NCBI RefSeq assembly: GCF_001422985.1
Contig: NZ_LMNL01000023.1
Span: forward strand, 10,516-74,515
Origin: Methylobacterium sp. Leaf117
GTDB lineage: Bacteria > Pseudomonadota > Alphaproteobacteria > Rhizobiales > Beijerinckiaceae
DNA length: 64,000 nt
Direction of reading: 5' to 3'
Below, piece by piece: positions 45,424 to 54,287 of this stretch. A program made the position numbers and the translations under genes. The notes under the pieces were generated by a model that saw only the letters and a list, made by a program, of their open reading frames with translations, was not told where the DNA came from and searched no databases. Position 1 is the stretch's first letter. Each line of letters begins with the position of its first letter.

Positions 45424-45894
45424 TCAGTCCCGCCGGGTCAGCGCGGTGATCTCGGCCTGCTCGGCGGCGCTGAGGCCTTCGGGGGCCGACTCCACCCGGC
45501 GGCGCGACAGGCGCCAGAGACCGAACAGTCCGAGGATCACCACTGCGATCGGGGTGAGCCAGAGCAGCAGGGTGTGCAGGGCAAAGACCGGGCGCAGGAG
45601 CACGTATTCGCCGTAGCGCCCGACCACGTAGGACTGCACCTGCGCGTCGTCGTCTCCCGCCTTCAGGCGCTCGCGCACGATGAGGCGCAGATCCCGCGCC
45701 AGGGGCGCATCGGAATCGTCGATGGACTGATTCTGGCATACGAGGCATCGCAGGCCCGACGAGATGTCCCGTGCCCGCGCCTCCATCACAGGGTCCTTGA
45801 GAACCTCGTCCGGCTGAACCGCGCGGGCGCCGCCCGTGGCTGCGAGCGAGAGGGCGAGCGCGACGGCCGCGCGTCTGGCGGGCGCGCGGCTCAT
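45424..45894 (-). CDS. ccmH: Cytochrome c-type biogenesis protein CcmH (CycL)
   Basis: The product has 156 residues. A signal peptide (VALALSLAATGGARA) precedes the redox motif SGLRCLVCQNQSIDDSDAPL with the LRCxxC cysteine pair, then VGRYGEYVLLRP. One C-terminal membrane helix follows (about 106-126). It keeps apocytochrome c cysteines reduced for haem ligation. The start ATG 45894 overlaps the ccmF stop (ATGA). It is the last gene of the ccmI-E-F-H (cycHJKL) operon. Confidence 0.94.
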   Translation of the reverse strand: MSRAPARRAAVALALSLAATGGARAVQPDEVLKDPVMEARARDISSGLRCLVCQNQSIDDSDAPLARDLRLIVRERLKAGDDDAQVQSYVVGRYGEYVLLRPVFALHTLLLWLTPIAVVILGLFGLWRLSRRRVESAPEGLSAAEQAEITALTRRD

Positions 45895-47894
45895 TCGGCG
45901 GGCGCCATGCCGGGGGGCAGCGCCTTGGCCTTCGCCCGCGCCGGGGCGCCGACCCGCATGCGCCGGTCGGTCAGCGACACCGCGCCGCCGAGCGCCATCA
46001 CCACCGCCCCGAGCCAGATCAGCAGCACGAGGGGCTTGTAGTACAGCCGCAGGCCGATGGCGCCCTCGGGCAGCACCTCGCCAAGGCTGGCATAGACCTG
46101 GCTCGCCCCGATGGTCAGCAGGCCGGATTCGGTCACCGTCATCTTGCGGCTCGGATAGAACCGTTTGCCGGTCTCCACCGTCCCGATGAAGTCGCCGCCG
46201 GTATTGCGGATGGTGAGGAAGGCGGCGGTCTCGGCGTAGTTCTCGCCGGCGCGCGGGCCGACCCGGTCGAGGGTGGCCACGTAGGGGCCGGACGCCAGGG
46301 ATTCGCCGGGCTTCAGGGTCTTCAGGCCTTCCGTCGCCCAGCCTTGGGCGGCGATGCCGAGGACCACCACGCCGACGCCCGCATGGGCCAGGGCCGTGCC
46401 CCAGGCCGAGCGCGGCAGGCCGGCGGCGCGGCGCCAGATCGCGGCGGCGCCCCGGGTGCGATTGGCGCCGTAGCCGCGGGCCCGCGAGACGATCTCCATG
46501 GCGGAGCCGACCACGAGGTAGGCGCCGAGGCCGATGCCGACCGGGGCCATCATCGGTCCGCCCCAGGTCAGGGCCAGGACGGCGAGTCCGATCACCAGGG
46601 CGACGGCCAGGGCCGCGAACAAGCGCTGTGTCGCCGCGTGCACGTCGCCACGCTTCCACGCCAGGGTCTGGCCGAAGGGCACGATGAGCAGCAGGGGGAT
46701 CGCCAAGGGAATGAAGGTGTAGTTGAAGAAGGGTGGTCCCACCGAGATCTTCTCGCCGGTCAGCATCTCCAGCAACAGCGGGTAGAGCGTTCCGACGAAC
46801 ACCGTCGCGCAGGCGGCGGCCAGGAACAGGTTGTTCATCACCAGCGCGCCCTCGCGGGAGATCGGCGCGAAGATGCCGCCCTGGCGCAGCATCGGGGCCC
46901 GCCAGGCGAAGAGCGTGAACGAGCCGCCGATGAACAGGATCAGGATGGCGAGGATGAACACGCCGCGGGTCGGGTCGGTGGCGAAGGTGTGGACCGAGGT
47001 CAGCACGCCCGAGCGCACGATGAAGGTGCCGAGCAGCGAGAGCGAGAAGGTCAGGATGGCGAGCAGCACCGTCCACACCTTCAGGGCGTCGCGCTTCTCC
47101 ATGACGACGGTGGAGTGCAGCAGGGCGGTGCCGGCGAGCCAGGGCATCAGCGAGGCGTTCTCGACCGGGTCCCAGAACCACCAGCCGCCCCAGCCGAGCT
47201 CGTAATAGGCCCAGTACGAGCCCATCGCGATCCCGAGCGTCAGGAAACTCCAGGCGGTCAGCGTCCAGGGCCGCACGGCCCGCGCCCAGACGGCGTCGAT
47301 GCGGCCCTCGATCAGCGCCGCGATGGCGAACGCGAAGGTGATCGAGAAGCCGACATAGCCGACGTAGAGCAGCGGCGGATGCACCGCGAGGCCGAAATCC
47401 TGCAGCAACGGGTTGAGGTCGTTGCCCTCGGCCGGGGCCGGGCTCACCCGGGTGAACGGGTTCGAGGTCGTGATGATGAAGAGCACGAACACGAAGGTGA
47501 TCAGGCCCTGCACCGCGAGGGTGTTGGCCCGTAGGGTCGGGGGCACCGAATCGCGCGCCACCGCCACCAGGGCTCCGAACAGGGCCAGGATCAGGACCCA
47601 GAGCAGCATCGAGCCCTCGTGGTTCCCCCAGACGCCGGAGATCTTGTAGAGGAAGGGCTTCGTGGTGTGCGAGTTCTCGATCACGTTCTGGACCGAGAAA
47701 TCCGACGTGGCATGGGCGTAGGTCAGCGCGCCGAAGCTGAACAGGATGCAGGCGAAGGCGCCCAGGGCCGCCGGCGTGGCCACCGCCCGCAGGGCCTGGT
47801 CGCCGGAACGCGCGGCCCAGACCGGCATCACCGCCTGAACCAGGGACAGGGCCAGCGCCAGCGCCAGCGCGAAATGGCCGACCTCGATCAGCAA
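45891..47894 (-). CDS. ccmF: Haem lyase CcmF (CycK)
   Basis: The product has 667 residues and about 14-15 transmembrane helices. The tryptophan-rich WWD haem-binding motif is GWGGWWFWDPVENASLMPWL. Other family marks are GVWGNHEGSMLLWVLILALF and HPPLLYVGYVGFSITFAFA with haem-ligating histidines. It joins haem, delivered by CcmE, to apocytochrome c with CcmH. It overlaps ccmH by 4 bases. The C-terminal Ala/Lys-rich tail is cytoplasmic. Confidence 0.95.
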   Translation of the reverse strand: MLIEVGHFALALALALSLVQAVMPVWAARSGDQALRAVATPAALGAFACILFSFGALTYAHATSDFSVQNVIENSHTTKPFLYKISGVWGNHEGSMLLWVLILALFGALVAVARDSVPPTLRANTLAVQGLITFVFVLFIITTSNPFTRVSPAPAEGNDLNPLLQDFGLAVHPPLLYVGYVGFSITFAFAIAALIEGRIDAVWARAVRPWTLTAWSFLTLGIAMGSYWAYYELGWGGWWFWDPVENASLMPWLAGTALLHSTVVMEKRDALKVWTVLLAILTFSLSLLGTFIVRSGVLTSVHTFATDPTRGVFILAILILFIGGSFTLFAWRAPMLRQGGIFAPISREGALVMNNLFLAAACATVFVGTLYPLLLEMLTGEKISVGPPFFNYTFIPLAIPLLLIVPFGQTLAWKRGDVHAATQRLFAALAVALVIGLAVLALTWGGPMMAPVGIGLGAYLVVGSAMEIVSRARGYGANRTRGAAAIWRRAAGLPRSAWGTALAHAGVGVVVLGIAAQGWATEGLKTLKPGESLASGPYVATLDRVGPRAGENYAETAAFLTIRNTGGDFIGTVETGKRFYPSRKMTVTESGLLTIGASQVYASLGEVLPEGAIGLRLYYKPLVLLIWLGAVVMALGGAVSLTDRRMRVGAPARAKAKALPPGMAPAE

Positions 47895-47925
47895 GGCTGG
47901 GGTGTCCTTCCGGGAAAGAGTGACC

Positions 47926-47985
47926 GAGGGGCGAAGGGTCGAGAGGCGAAGGGTCGAGAGGCGAAGGGTCGAAAAGCGGAGGGTC
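47926..47985. repeat. 15-bp tandem repeat between ccmE and ccmF (4 units)
   Basis: Units gaggggcgaagggtc (47926-47940), gagaggcgaagggtc twice (47941-47970) and gaaaagcggagggtc (47971-47985), with a fifth degenerate unit to about 48000, lie head to tail. The array is in the 121-base gap between two genes of one operon, where most such gaps are only a few bases. Confidence 0.9.
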
Positions 47986-48015
47986 GCGAGGCGAGATGTT
48001 GGACGCGGCGGCGCA

Positions 48016-48549
48016 TCATCGCTCGCTGCGCTGACCGAGGGTCTTGTCCCCCACCGAAGGCTTGGCCTCGGCGGCCGGGCTGGGTTTGTCGACCATACCC
48101 TTGTCGACCATGCCCTTGCCCTCCTGCCAACGGCCCTGCGCCTTCAGCGCATCGGCGACCTCGCGCGGCATGTAGGATTCGTCGTGCTTGGCCAGCACCG
48201 TATCGGCGCGGAAGATACCGCCGGGCTGCAGCGTGCCCTCGGCCACCACGCCCTGGCCCTCGCGGAACAGATCCGGCAGCAGGCCGCGATACTGCACCTG
48301 CACGGTGGCGTTGGTGTCCGTCACCGAGAAATCCACGGTCTGGTCCGGCCCGCGCTGAAGGGAGCCGTCCTTGACGAGGCCGCCCAAGCGGAAGCGCGTT
48401 CCCGGCGTCACCGCCTGGGAGGCCACCTCGGTGGGCGAGCGGAAGAACACGATCGATCCGCTCATGGCTGACAGGATCAGGCCGAGCGCCAGGGCCAGCA
48501 CGGCACCGCAGGCGGCGATCAGGATCAGGCGGCGGCTCTTGCGTGTCAC
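48016..48549 (-). CDS. ccmE: Cytochrome c maturation protein CcmE (CycJ)
   Basis: The product has 177 residues: a short basic N-terminus, one membrane helix (about 8-28), then the OB-fold haem chaperone with [13 protein letters not shown] and the haem-binding His in [18 protein letters not shown]. The last 35 residues are charged with the repeated [10 protein letters not shown]. CcmE carries haem from CcmC to CcmF in the periplasm. It lies between ccmI and ccmF. Confidence 0.94.
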   Translation of the reverse strand: MTRKSRRLILIAACGAVLALALGLILSAMSGSIVFFRSPTEVASQAVTPGTRFRLGGLVKDGSLQRGPDQTVDFSVTDTNATVQVQYRGLLPDLFREGQGVVAEGTLQPGGIFRADTVLAKHDESYMPREVADALKAQGRWQEGKGMVDKGMVDKPSPAAEAKPSVGDKTLGQRSER

Positions 48550-48785
48550 GGAAAGGGGTCCGGTTCGGTGGCTCGGGGCGGTGCGGCGGGAAGGGTGTGC
48601 CCCGCCGGCGTTGCAGTCCGGTGGACGTGATCCAGGATAAAATCGGGTGGCTCACGGTGTCGGCCGAGTGGCTGGCGCGGTCAAGGGCTGGGGCCGGGAC
48701 CGATTGTCAGGGGCAGCGCGGCTCCGGCGCAGCCCCGAGCCCGTATCGGGACGTCCGTGGGTTGAGGTGTCGGCGGGTTGCGATG

Positions 48786-50270
48786 TCAGGGTTTGGGCGC
48801 CGGCCGGGGTGCCTGAGGGCGAAGCTGAAGTTCGCGCGACAATTCATCGAGACGCTCGATCGCTCCGGGATCGGGGCTGAGCGCCATGCGGGCCCGGTCG
48901 AGGGTCTGAGCCGCCTTGTCGCGCTCCCCGAGGGCGCTGTAGGAGCGCACGAGGCGCAGCCAATCGTCGATGCTGCCGCCCTTGGAGGCCAGGCGGCGGT
49001 CGAGGCCCGCCACCATGCCACGGATCGCGGCATCGCGCTCGGCCGCCGGCATCGCCTTGACGGCCGCCACGGCGGCCTCGGTCCCGGCGCGCCCCGCCTC
49101 GTCCGGGTTGGCCGCCGGCGCGACCGGCGCTGCATTCGCCCCGAGGGCGATCTCGCGCGCCATCTCGTCCAGGTGATTCTTGGCCTCCGGCTCGTCGGCC
49201 AGGGCCTTGCGCGCCCGCTCGAGGGCGGCGGCCGCCTTGTCGGTCTCCTTGAGCACCCCGTAGGAGCGCACCAGCCGCAGCCAGTCCTCGAGCGTGCCGC
49301 CCCGGTCGGCGAGGCGCTTGTCGAGGCTGTCGACCATGGCCCGGATGGCGCCGTCGCGGCTCGCCGGCGGCAGCGCCTGGAGTGCGGCGGCGCGATCGGA
49401 GTCAGGGGAGGCCGGGGCCGCTTCGCCCTTCAGTCGGGCGAGGTTTTCGCGCACGAGGGGCAACCAGGGCGCATCCGCGGGGGCAGCCTCGGCCATGGCC
49501 TGCAGGCGCCGGATCGCTTCCGGGATGTCGCCGTCGAGTTCGGCGCCGCGCGCCAGGTAGAAGCGCGGCTTGGCCGCCTGAGCATCGAGGTCGACCGCGC
49601 GCTGGAAGATCGCCTTGGCCTGGGGTGTGACGGCGCCGTTGCTGCCCGCCACCAGGGCCTCGCCCCAATCGGACAGGCGCTGCGGCGTCTCACCGAGGAG
49701 GCGGGCGGCCGCCTCGTAGGCGTGGGCGGCGTCGTCGAACCGGCCCATCCGCATGTAGACGGGGGCGAGCACCGACCAGCCGCGCCCGTCGGTCGGATCG
49801 GCCGCGAGCCGGGCTTCGATCTGGCCGATCGCCTTGAGGAGATCCTGGTCGCCGGTCTGGGCGGCCGAGCGCTCGGCCTGGCCCTGGGCCGGCATGTGCG
49901 GCGAGCCGTAGAGGCCGTACGCGATAAGGGCGACGAGCGGGATGGTTGAGAGGGCGAACGCCGAGGCCGCCCGGCGCTGGCGCAGGGCCGGCTCGGCGAT
50001 GTCCTGCGCCGCCGGAACGCCGGCGCGGTTGGCGCGCAGCAGGCGACGGGCCGCCTCGGTGCGGGCGGCCTCCGCCTCGGGTGCGGCGATCAGGCCCCGG
50101 GCCTGGTCACGCTCGATCTCGCGGAGCTGATCCTCGTAGAACCCGGTCTCGGTGGCGAGACCGCCGGCCTCGGGCGGGGCGGCGGGATTGGCCCGGCGCG
50201 ACATCGGCCAGAGCAGGGCGAACACCGCGGCACCCGTCATGACCGCCAGTATGAACCAAAGTGCCGTCAT
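48786..50270 (-). CDS. ccmI: Cytochrome c biogenesis protein CcmI (CycH)
   Basis: The product has 494 residues from ATG 50270. The N-terminal TALWFILAVMTGAAVFALLW helix, then YEDQLREIERDQARGLI and a second helix (about 100-120) form the CcmI-1 domain. The C-terminal part carries TPR helices (GWSVLAPVYMRMGRFDDAAH, KPRFYLARGAELDG). An internal repeat of about 110 residues, RDGAIRAMVDSLDKRLADRG versus RDAAIRGMVAGLDRRLASKG, appears twice, so the TPR section has been extended. CcmI holds apocytochrome c for the CcmF/H lyase. It is first gene of the operon. Confidence 0.93.
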   Translation of the reverse strand: MTALWFILAVMTGAAVFALLWPMSRRANPAAPPEAGGLATETGFYEDQLREIERDQARGLIAAPEAEAARTEAARRLLRANRAGVPAAQDIAEPALRQRRAASAFALSTIPLVALIAYGLYGSPHMPAQGQAERSAAQTGDQDLLKAIGQIEARLAADPTDGRGWSVLAPVYMRMGRFDDAAHAYEAAARLLGETPQRLSDWGEALVAGSNGAVTPQAKAIFQRAVDLDAQAAKPRFYLARGAELDGDIPEAIRRLQAMAEAAPADAPWLPLVRENLARLKGEAAPASPDSDRAAALQALPPASRDGAIRAMVDSLDKRLADRGGTLEDWLRLVRSYGVLKETDKAAAALERARKALADEPEAKNHLDEMAREIALGANAAPVAPAANPDEAGRAGTEAAVAAVKAMPAAERDAAIRGMVAGLDRRLASKGGSIDDWLRLVRSYSALGERDKAAQTLDRARMALSPDPGAIERLDELSRELQLRPQAPRPAPKP

Positions 50271-50437
50271 CACGCCCCGAACGCTGCCCCGCTTGCATGT
50301 AGACGCGGGTTCCCGCCAGCACGATGCAGGCGTCGGGCGACACGGTGTCACGCGCAGCCCTTCGGGGGAGCGCGCAACCCTAGCGGATATGCCGGGCGGA
50401 TCAATCCGCCCCAGTCCGGCCGCCCCAGTCCGGCGGG

Positions 50438-51856
50438 TCAGTGTGGGACGATGCCCGCCGGCGCGTCCCCCGGCACCTCGATCACCGCCCGCAATCCGCC
50501 GAGCGCGGCCTCCTCCAGGCGGAAGCGGCCGCGGTAGAGGGCCGCGAGATCGGCTACGATCGAGAGGCCGAGGCCCGAGCCGGGCTTCGACTCGTCGAGG
50601 CGCCGGCCGCGCCCGAGGACCGCGGCCCGATCGTCCGGGGCGAGGCCGGGGCCATCGTCCTCGATCGCCACCAGAAGGTGGGGATAATCGTCCTTGCCGA
50701 CCGCCTCGGCCCGGATCGCGACGCGGCCGTGCGCCCATTTCGAGGCGTTGTCGACGAGATTGCCGATCATCTCCTCGAAATCCTGGCGTTCGCCCCGGAA
50801 GCGCAGGCCGGGCGGCACATGGACCTCGTAGGCGATATCCTTGTCGCGGTAGATCTTGCCGAAGGTGCGGACCAGACCGGCCAGCGCCGGCTCCACCTCC
50901 GTCGAGGTGCCGAGGGTGCCGGCCAGGGCCGCCGCCCGGGCGCGGTCGAGATGGTAGTTGACCTGGTCGCGCATCACCGCCGCCTGTTCGCGGATCTTGG
51001 CCGCGAGGTCACCGGGCGCATCGGCGGCGCCGACCTCGTTGACGATGATCGAGAGCGGGGTCTTGAGGGCGTGTGCGAGGTTGCCGACCTGCGTCCTCGC
51101 CCGCTCCAGGATCTCCCGGTTGGTCTCGATCAGCAGGTTCACCTCGCCCGCCAGGGGGGCGATGTCGCGCGGGTACTCGCCGGTGATGCGGTCCGATTCT
51201 CCCCGCCGGATGGCACCCAGCGCCGTGCGCAGCTTGGCCAGCGGCGCGAGGCCGAAGCGGATCTGCAGCAGGGTGGTGAGCGCCAGTGACAGGCCGAGCA
51301 GCCCGAAGGTGACCATCAGCGAGAAGCGGAAGCGGTCGACGTCGTTCTCGATCTCGTCGGCGGGGCCGGCCACCCGCACGGTGTAGCGGCCGTCCTCCCC
51401 GATATCGACGTCGCGCTCGATGATGCGCAGGCGGCGCTCGTCCTGGGCCCGGCCGTAGCCCTGGCGGATCTGGCCGATGCCCGCCTTGCTGTCGGAGGTG
51501 GCGGCGGCCTTCAGGGGCACGCCCACCAGGGAGCGTGAGGTGCGCAGGTCGCGCGGCTTCGCGTCGGGGCGCCCGATCTGCCAGTACCAGCCCGACAGGG
51601 GCAGGTCGAAGCGCGGATCGCTCAAGGTGAAGGACCGGCTCTCCGGGTCGTTGGGCGAGACGAGATCGGTGGCGAGGTTGTTGGCATAGACCAGCAGGCG
51701 GCTGTCGAAGGCCCGCTCGGTGTTCTCGCGGTACAGGGTGGTCAGGATCCAGGCGGCGATCAGCAGGATCGCCGAACTCGCCAGCAGCGCCGAGGTGGCG
51801 AGGCGCACCGCGATCGAGCGGCGGCGCATGGGCAGCCAGGACGGGGAGGGGATCAT
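50438..51856 (-). CDS. Sensor histidine kinase, PhoQ-like
   Basis: The product has 472 residues from ATG 51856; an ATG at 51826 is also possible. Membrane helix 1 is at about 20-42, a periplasmic sensor follows with WYWQIGRPDAKPRDLRTSRS, and helix 2 is near 175-200. HAMP, then the H-box VGNLAHALKTPLSIIVNEV with the phosphorylated His, the N-box NLVDNASKWA, and the G boxes DDGPGLAPDD and GSGLGLSIV are all intact. It is downstream of the response regulator gene on the same strand, separated by a gap holding toxin-antitoxin remnants. Confidence 0.92.
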   Translation of the reverse strand: MIPSPSWLPMRRRSIAVRLATSALLASSAILLIAAWILTTLYRENTERAFDSRLLVYANNLATDLVSPNDPESRSFTLSDPRFDLPLSGWYWQIGRPDAKPRDLRTSRSLVGVPLKAAATSDSKAGIGQIRQGYGRAQDERRLRIIERDVDIGEDGRYTVRVAGPADEIENDVDRFRFSLMVTFGLLGLSLALTTLLQIRFGLAPLAKLRTALGAIRRGESDRITGEYPRDIAPLAGEVNLLIETNREILERARTQVGNLAHALKTPLSIIVNEVGAADAPGDLAAKIREQAAVMRDQVNYHLDRARAAALAGTLGTSTEVEPALAGLVRTFGKIYRDKDIAYEVHVPPGLRFRGERQDFEEMIGNLVDNASKWAHGRVAIRAEAVGKDDYPHLLVAIEDDGPGLAPDDRAAVLGRGRRLDESKPGSGLGLSIVADLAALYRGRFRLEEAALGGLRAVIEVPGDAPAGIVPH

Positions 51857-51867
51857 GTCGACCAAGT

Positions 51868-52005
51868 CTACGCCACGGCTGCAGGTCTGAGCCACAGATT
51901 GGAAGGGAAATCGTCGCGGTCGATGATGGTGGCGTGACCGTTGGCGACCTGAACCGATTTCAGATCGCCGACGGTCAAATCATAGCCTGCGCCGAGCCGG
52001 ATGTC
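51868..52005 (-). pseudogene. Fragment of an unidentified ORF upstream of the kinase gene
   Basis: A 45-codon open frame with no good start codon reads GYDLTVGDLKSVQVANGH then ATIIDRDDFPSNLWLRP before a TAG. The sequence is protein-like rather than the Arg-rich look of chance frames. It may be the C-terminal remnant of a lost gene. I do not recognise it. Confidence 0.3.
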
Positions 52006-52098
52006 TCACCTCGCCTGTTGCGGGTTTTCCGTAATCTACGGGTAGTTCGCGATAATTGTTTGCGTGCGAGCGCGGCATGAACCTGTTCAAGCTCATCC

Positions 52099-52179
52099 AC
52101 GGTCGACGACATCCCGGACGACATCGCCGACGCGATCTTGAGCGCCAAGGTTCCAGGGGGACTGACGGACCCGGATTAG
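52099..52179 (+). pseudogene. Remnant of a type II antitoxin (C-terminal end)
   Basis: An open stretch without a start codon reads TVDDIPDDIADAILSAKV then PGGLTDPD and a stop. It resembles the C-terminal end of small antitoxins found directly before PemK-like genes. It is closed upstream by a TGA at about 52079. It precedes the PemK-like ORF by 15 bases, the usual spacing in such modules. Confidence 0.4.
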
Positions 52180-52194
52180 CGCGGGCCGCGGACG

Positions 52195-52416
52195 ATGATC
52201 CCGGGTGAGCCGCCGATCGTCGGAACCGTGATCCGCTACGCCTTCCTCTGGTCGAACGAGGACCGCGACGGTCAAACGGTGGCGCAGACGGATCGACCCG
52301 CCGTCCTGGTGATCGCACGAAAGCCCGCGGACGGAAGCTGCATCGTCGCCCTCGTGCTTGCGCCCATGCAGACGCGGATCAAGGGCAGGCGCCTCGCGAT
52401 GAGCCCGCGCCCCTGA
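52195..52416 (+). pseudogene. Truncated PemK/MazF-like toxin
   Basis: The frame has 73 codons from ATG 52195. GTVIRYAFLWSNEDRDGQ then TDRPAVLVIA and IVALVLAP fit the N-terminal two-thirds of the alphaproteobacterial PemK-like growth inhibitors (SH3-like barrel, RNA cleavage). After about residue 57 the sequence MQTRIKGRRLAMSPRP departs from the family and stops early; complete proteins are over 100 residues. It lies on the strand opposite to its neighbours, in the gap between a response regulator and its kinase. It is probably inactive. Confidence 0.5.
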
Positions 52417-52418
52417 CA

Positions 52419-53096
52419 TCACCCCCGCGCCACCGGCTGGTTCGGGTCGACGAGATAGCCGAGGCCCCGGACGGTCTGGATCAGGTCGACCGCGAGCTTC
52501 TTGCGCAGGCGGCCGACGAAGACCTCGATGGTGTTGGAATCCCGGTCGAAATCCTGGTCGTAGAGATGCTCGGTCAGCTCGGCGCGCGAGACCACCCGGC
52601 CGGTATGGTGCATCAGGTAGGAGAGCAGGCGGTACTCGTGGCTCGTCAGCTTGACCGGGTTGCCGTCCACGAAGACCCGGCCCGAGCGGGTGTCGAGCAC
52701 CACCGGCCCGCAGGCGATCTGGCTGGTGGCATGGCCGGCCGCGCGCCGCAGCAGGGCGCGCACGCGGGCCATCAGCTCCTCCATGTGGAACGGCTTGGTC
52801 ACGTAGTCGTCGGCCCCCGCATCGAAGCCGTCGACCTTGTCGGACCAGCGGTCGCGGGCGGTCAGGATGATGACGGGGGTCTTGATCCCAGCCCGGCGCC
52901 ACTTCTGCAGCACGCTGACGCCGTCGGTCTTGGGCAGGCCCATGTCGAGAATGATGGCGTCGTAGGGCTCGCTCTCACCGAGATAGCCGCCTTCCTCGCC
53001 GTCGAAGGCCTTGTCGGCGACGTAGCCGGCCTCCTCTAGGGCGTTGACCACCTGCCGGTTGATGTCCCGGTCATCCTCCACGACGAGCAACCGCAC
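52419..53096 (-). CDS. OmpR/PhoP-family response regulator
   Basis: The product has 225 residues. The receiver domain has VVEDDRDINR, the phospho-acceptor Asp in AIILDMGLPKTDGVSVLQ, the Thr in ILTARDRWSDKVDG and the Lys in DDYVTKPFHMEEL. A winged helix at about 130-222 has LTSHEYRLLSYLMHHTGRVV and TIEVFVGRLRKKL. It pairs with the kinase at 50438 and follows a PepSY-like gene 86 bases upstream on the same strand, so the three probably form one operon. Confidence 0.94.
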   Translation of the reverse strand: MRLLVVEDDRDINRQVVNALEEAGYVADKAFDGEEGGYLGESEPYDAIILDMGLPKTDGVSVLQKWRRAGIKTPVIILTARDRWSDKVDGFDAGADDYVTKPFHMEELMARVRALLRRAAGHATSQIACGPVVLDTRSGRVFVDGNPVKLTSHEYRLLSYLMHHTGRVVSRAELTEHLYDQDFDRDSNTIEVFVGRLRKKLAVDLIQTVRGLGYLVDPNQPVARG

Positions 53097-53182
53097 GGTA
53101 TCGAACTCCTACGATGATGGCCCGAACCCGCGGGTCGGCGCGCAGCGCACGTTAGCCGTCTCCGGCCGGCGGCGAAACGGCG

Positions 53183-53554
53183 TCACGGACCGCTGACCTG
53201 CCCCGTGGTCGCATCCACGATGACGTGAACGAACTGTCCGTCCCGGCGCAGGGCCGTGAGCAGGTAGACGAGGGTCTCGTCCTGCCGGCACAGGCGCGCG
53301 CGCTGGATCTCCGCCCGGGGAATCACCTGTCGGGCGGCGCGGATGGCCGCCACCGGGGCGATCACCCGCTTGTCGGCCACCGCTTCGCGCAGATCCGCCG
53401 GACTGAGGCAGGTCTCGCTGCGGGGGATCGCGACCAAGGGGGCCGCGACCGAGCTGGTGCCGGTCGTGGTCTCCTCCGCGAACGTGTCGATCGAACCTGT
53501 CGCGAAACCCGCGACGGTCAGTCCGATCAGCAACAGGGCGAGGAGGATGCGCAT
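53183..53554 (-). CDS. PepSY-like periplasmic protein
   Basis: The product has 123 residues from ATG 53554 (a longer frame reaches 53635 without a better site). A signal peptide or single helix (RILLALLLIGLTVAGFATG) leads to a mature domain with IRAARQVIPRAEIQRARLCR and VYLLTALRRDGQFVHVIVDA then TTGQVSGP. That pattern matches the PepSY fold, which is seen in protease inhibitors and in sensory partners of two-component systems. Position before the regulator and kinase genes suggests a modulator of the sensor. Confidence 0.75.
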   Translation of the reverse strand: MRILLALLLIGLTVAGFATGSIDTFAEETTTGTSSVAAPLVAIPRSETCLSPADLREAVADKRVIAPVAAIRAARQVIPRAEIQRARLCRQDETLVYLLTALRRDGQFVHVIVDATTGQVSGP

Positions 53555-53723
53555 GTGGGAACAGTCTAGGGGGAGGCACTGAATGCGCCCTGAATGCCAG
53601 CGCGCGCCGGGGTCGGGCCGAGGGCGACCCGGCAAGCCTGGTCCGGCTCAACCGCCGACCCTGCTCGGCACAACCCCAAGCATAACCTCGGCCATTCGGT
53701 TCCCGTGCGGTCCGACCCGGTGT

Positions 53724-53930
53724 TCAGGCCGTCCCCGACAGGGCCGAAAGGCGGGCGAGGGCCATGCGCAGGCGCGTTCCGGCCACGGCGTGACCGTCGA
53801 TATGGTCGCGCGCGGCGCGGCGCACGGCCGCCGCCGAGCGGTCGAAGCGGATTCGGGCAGCGCACAGGCGCAGGCTTGCCGCCCGGCGGCGGTCGCGGCG
53901 TCCGTGCAGGAGATGGGCGATGCGGTCCAT
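53724..53930 (-). CDS. Small Arg/Ala-rich hypothetical protein of the phage-like block
   Basis: The product has 68 residues, about a quarter Arg, with the start MDRIAHLLHGRRDRRRAA. GAGGAC lies about 7 bases before the ATG, and the upstream gene ends 9 bases away, so it looks like the last gene of the phage-like operon. It is very basic and may bind nucleic acid. The family is unknown. The composition is also what a chance frame would give, so certainty is moderate. Confidence 0.45.
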   Translation of the reverse strand: MDRIAHLLHGRRDRRRAASLRLCAARIRFDRSAAAVRRAARDHIDGHAVAGTRLRMALARLSALSGTA

Positions 53931-53939
53931 GGAACGTCC

Positions 53940-54287
53940 TCAGGATCGGGGCCGGGTCTCGGCGAGACGGCGCAGGATGTCGTCCAGCTTCTCCCGGGCG
54001 CGGGCGTCGTTGCGCTCGATGTCGCGTGCGGTCTCGGTCGCCAGCCGCGACAGGTCTTCGAGCACGCGGGTTCGGCTTTCGAGGGCCGCCGCCACGGCGG
54101 CGTTGGTCTGCGAGGCTCGTTCCAGGGCGGTCGCGGTCGCACCGATGTCGCCGAGGCGCGCCTCCTGCACGCGCAGGGATTGACGGTGGAGGTGGATGCA
54201 GGCGAGCCCGAGGAGGACGGCGACGATCCAGCCGGCGCCCTCCTGCGAGGCCAGGAGCCGGGCGGCTTCGAAGGCGATCTTTTCCAA
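53940..54287 (-). CDS. Small membrane protein with coiled coil, phage-like block
   Basis: The product has 115 residues from TTG 54287, with GGAGG 7 bases upstream. After an amphipathic start (EKIAFEAARLLASQEGAG) there is one hydrophobic helix (WIVAVLLGLACIHLH), then about 80 residues of helical coiled coil (ARLGDIGATATALERA and LEDLSRLATETARDIERNDA). The layout resembles phage spanin- or holin-associated proteins. A role in lysis is suggested only by the nearby endolysin. Confidence 0.58.
   Translation of the reverse strand: MEKIAFEAARLLASQEGAGWIVAVLLGLACIHLHRQSLRVQEARLGDIGATATALERASQTNAAVAAALESRTRVLEDLSRLATETARDIERNDARAREKLDDILRRLAETRPRS

Noticed and set aside
47926..47985. Possible CRISPR-like array
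   Set aside because: Units are 15 bp and directly adjacent without spacers; this is a plain tandem repeat.
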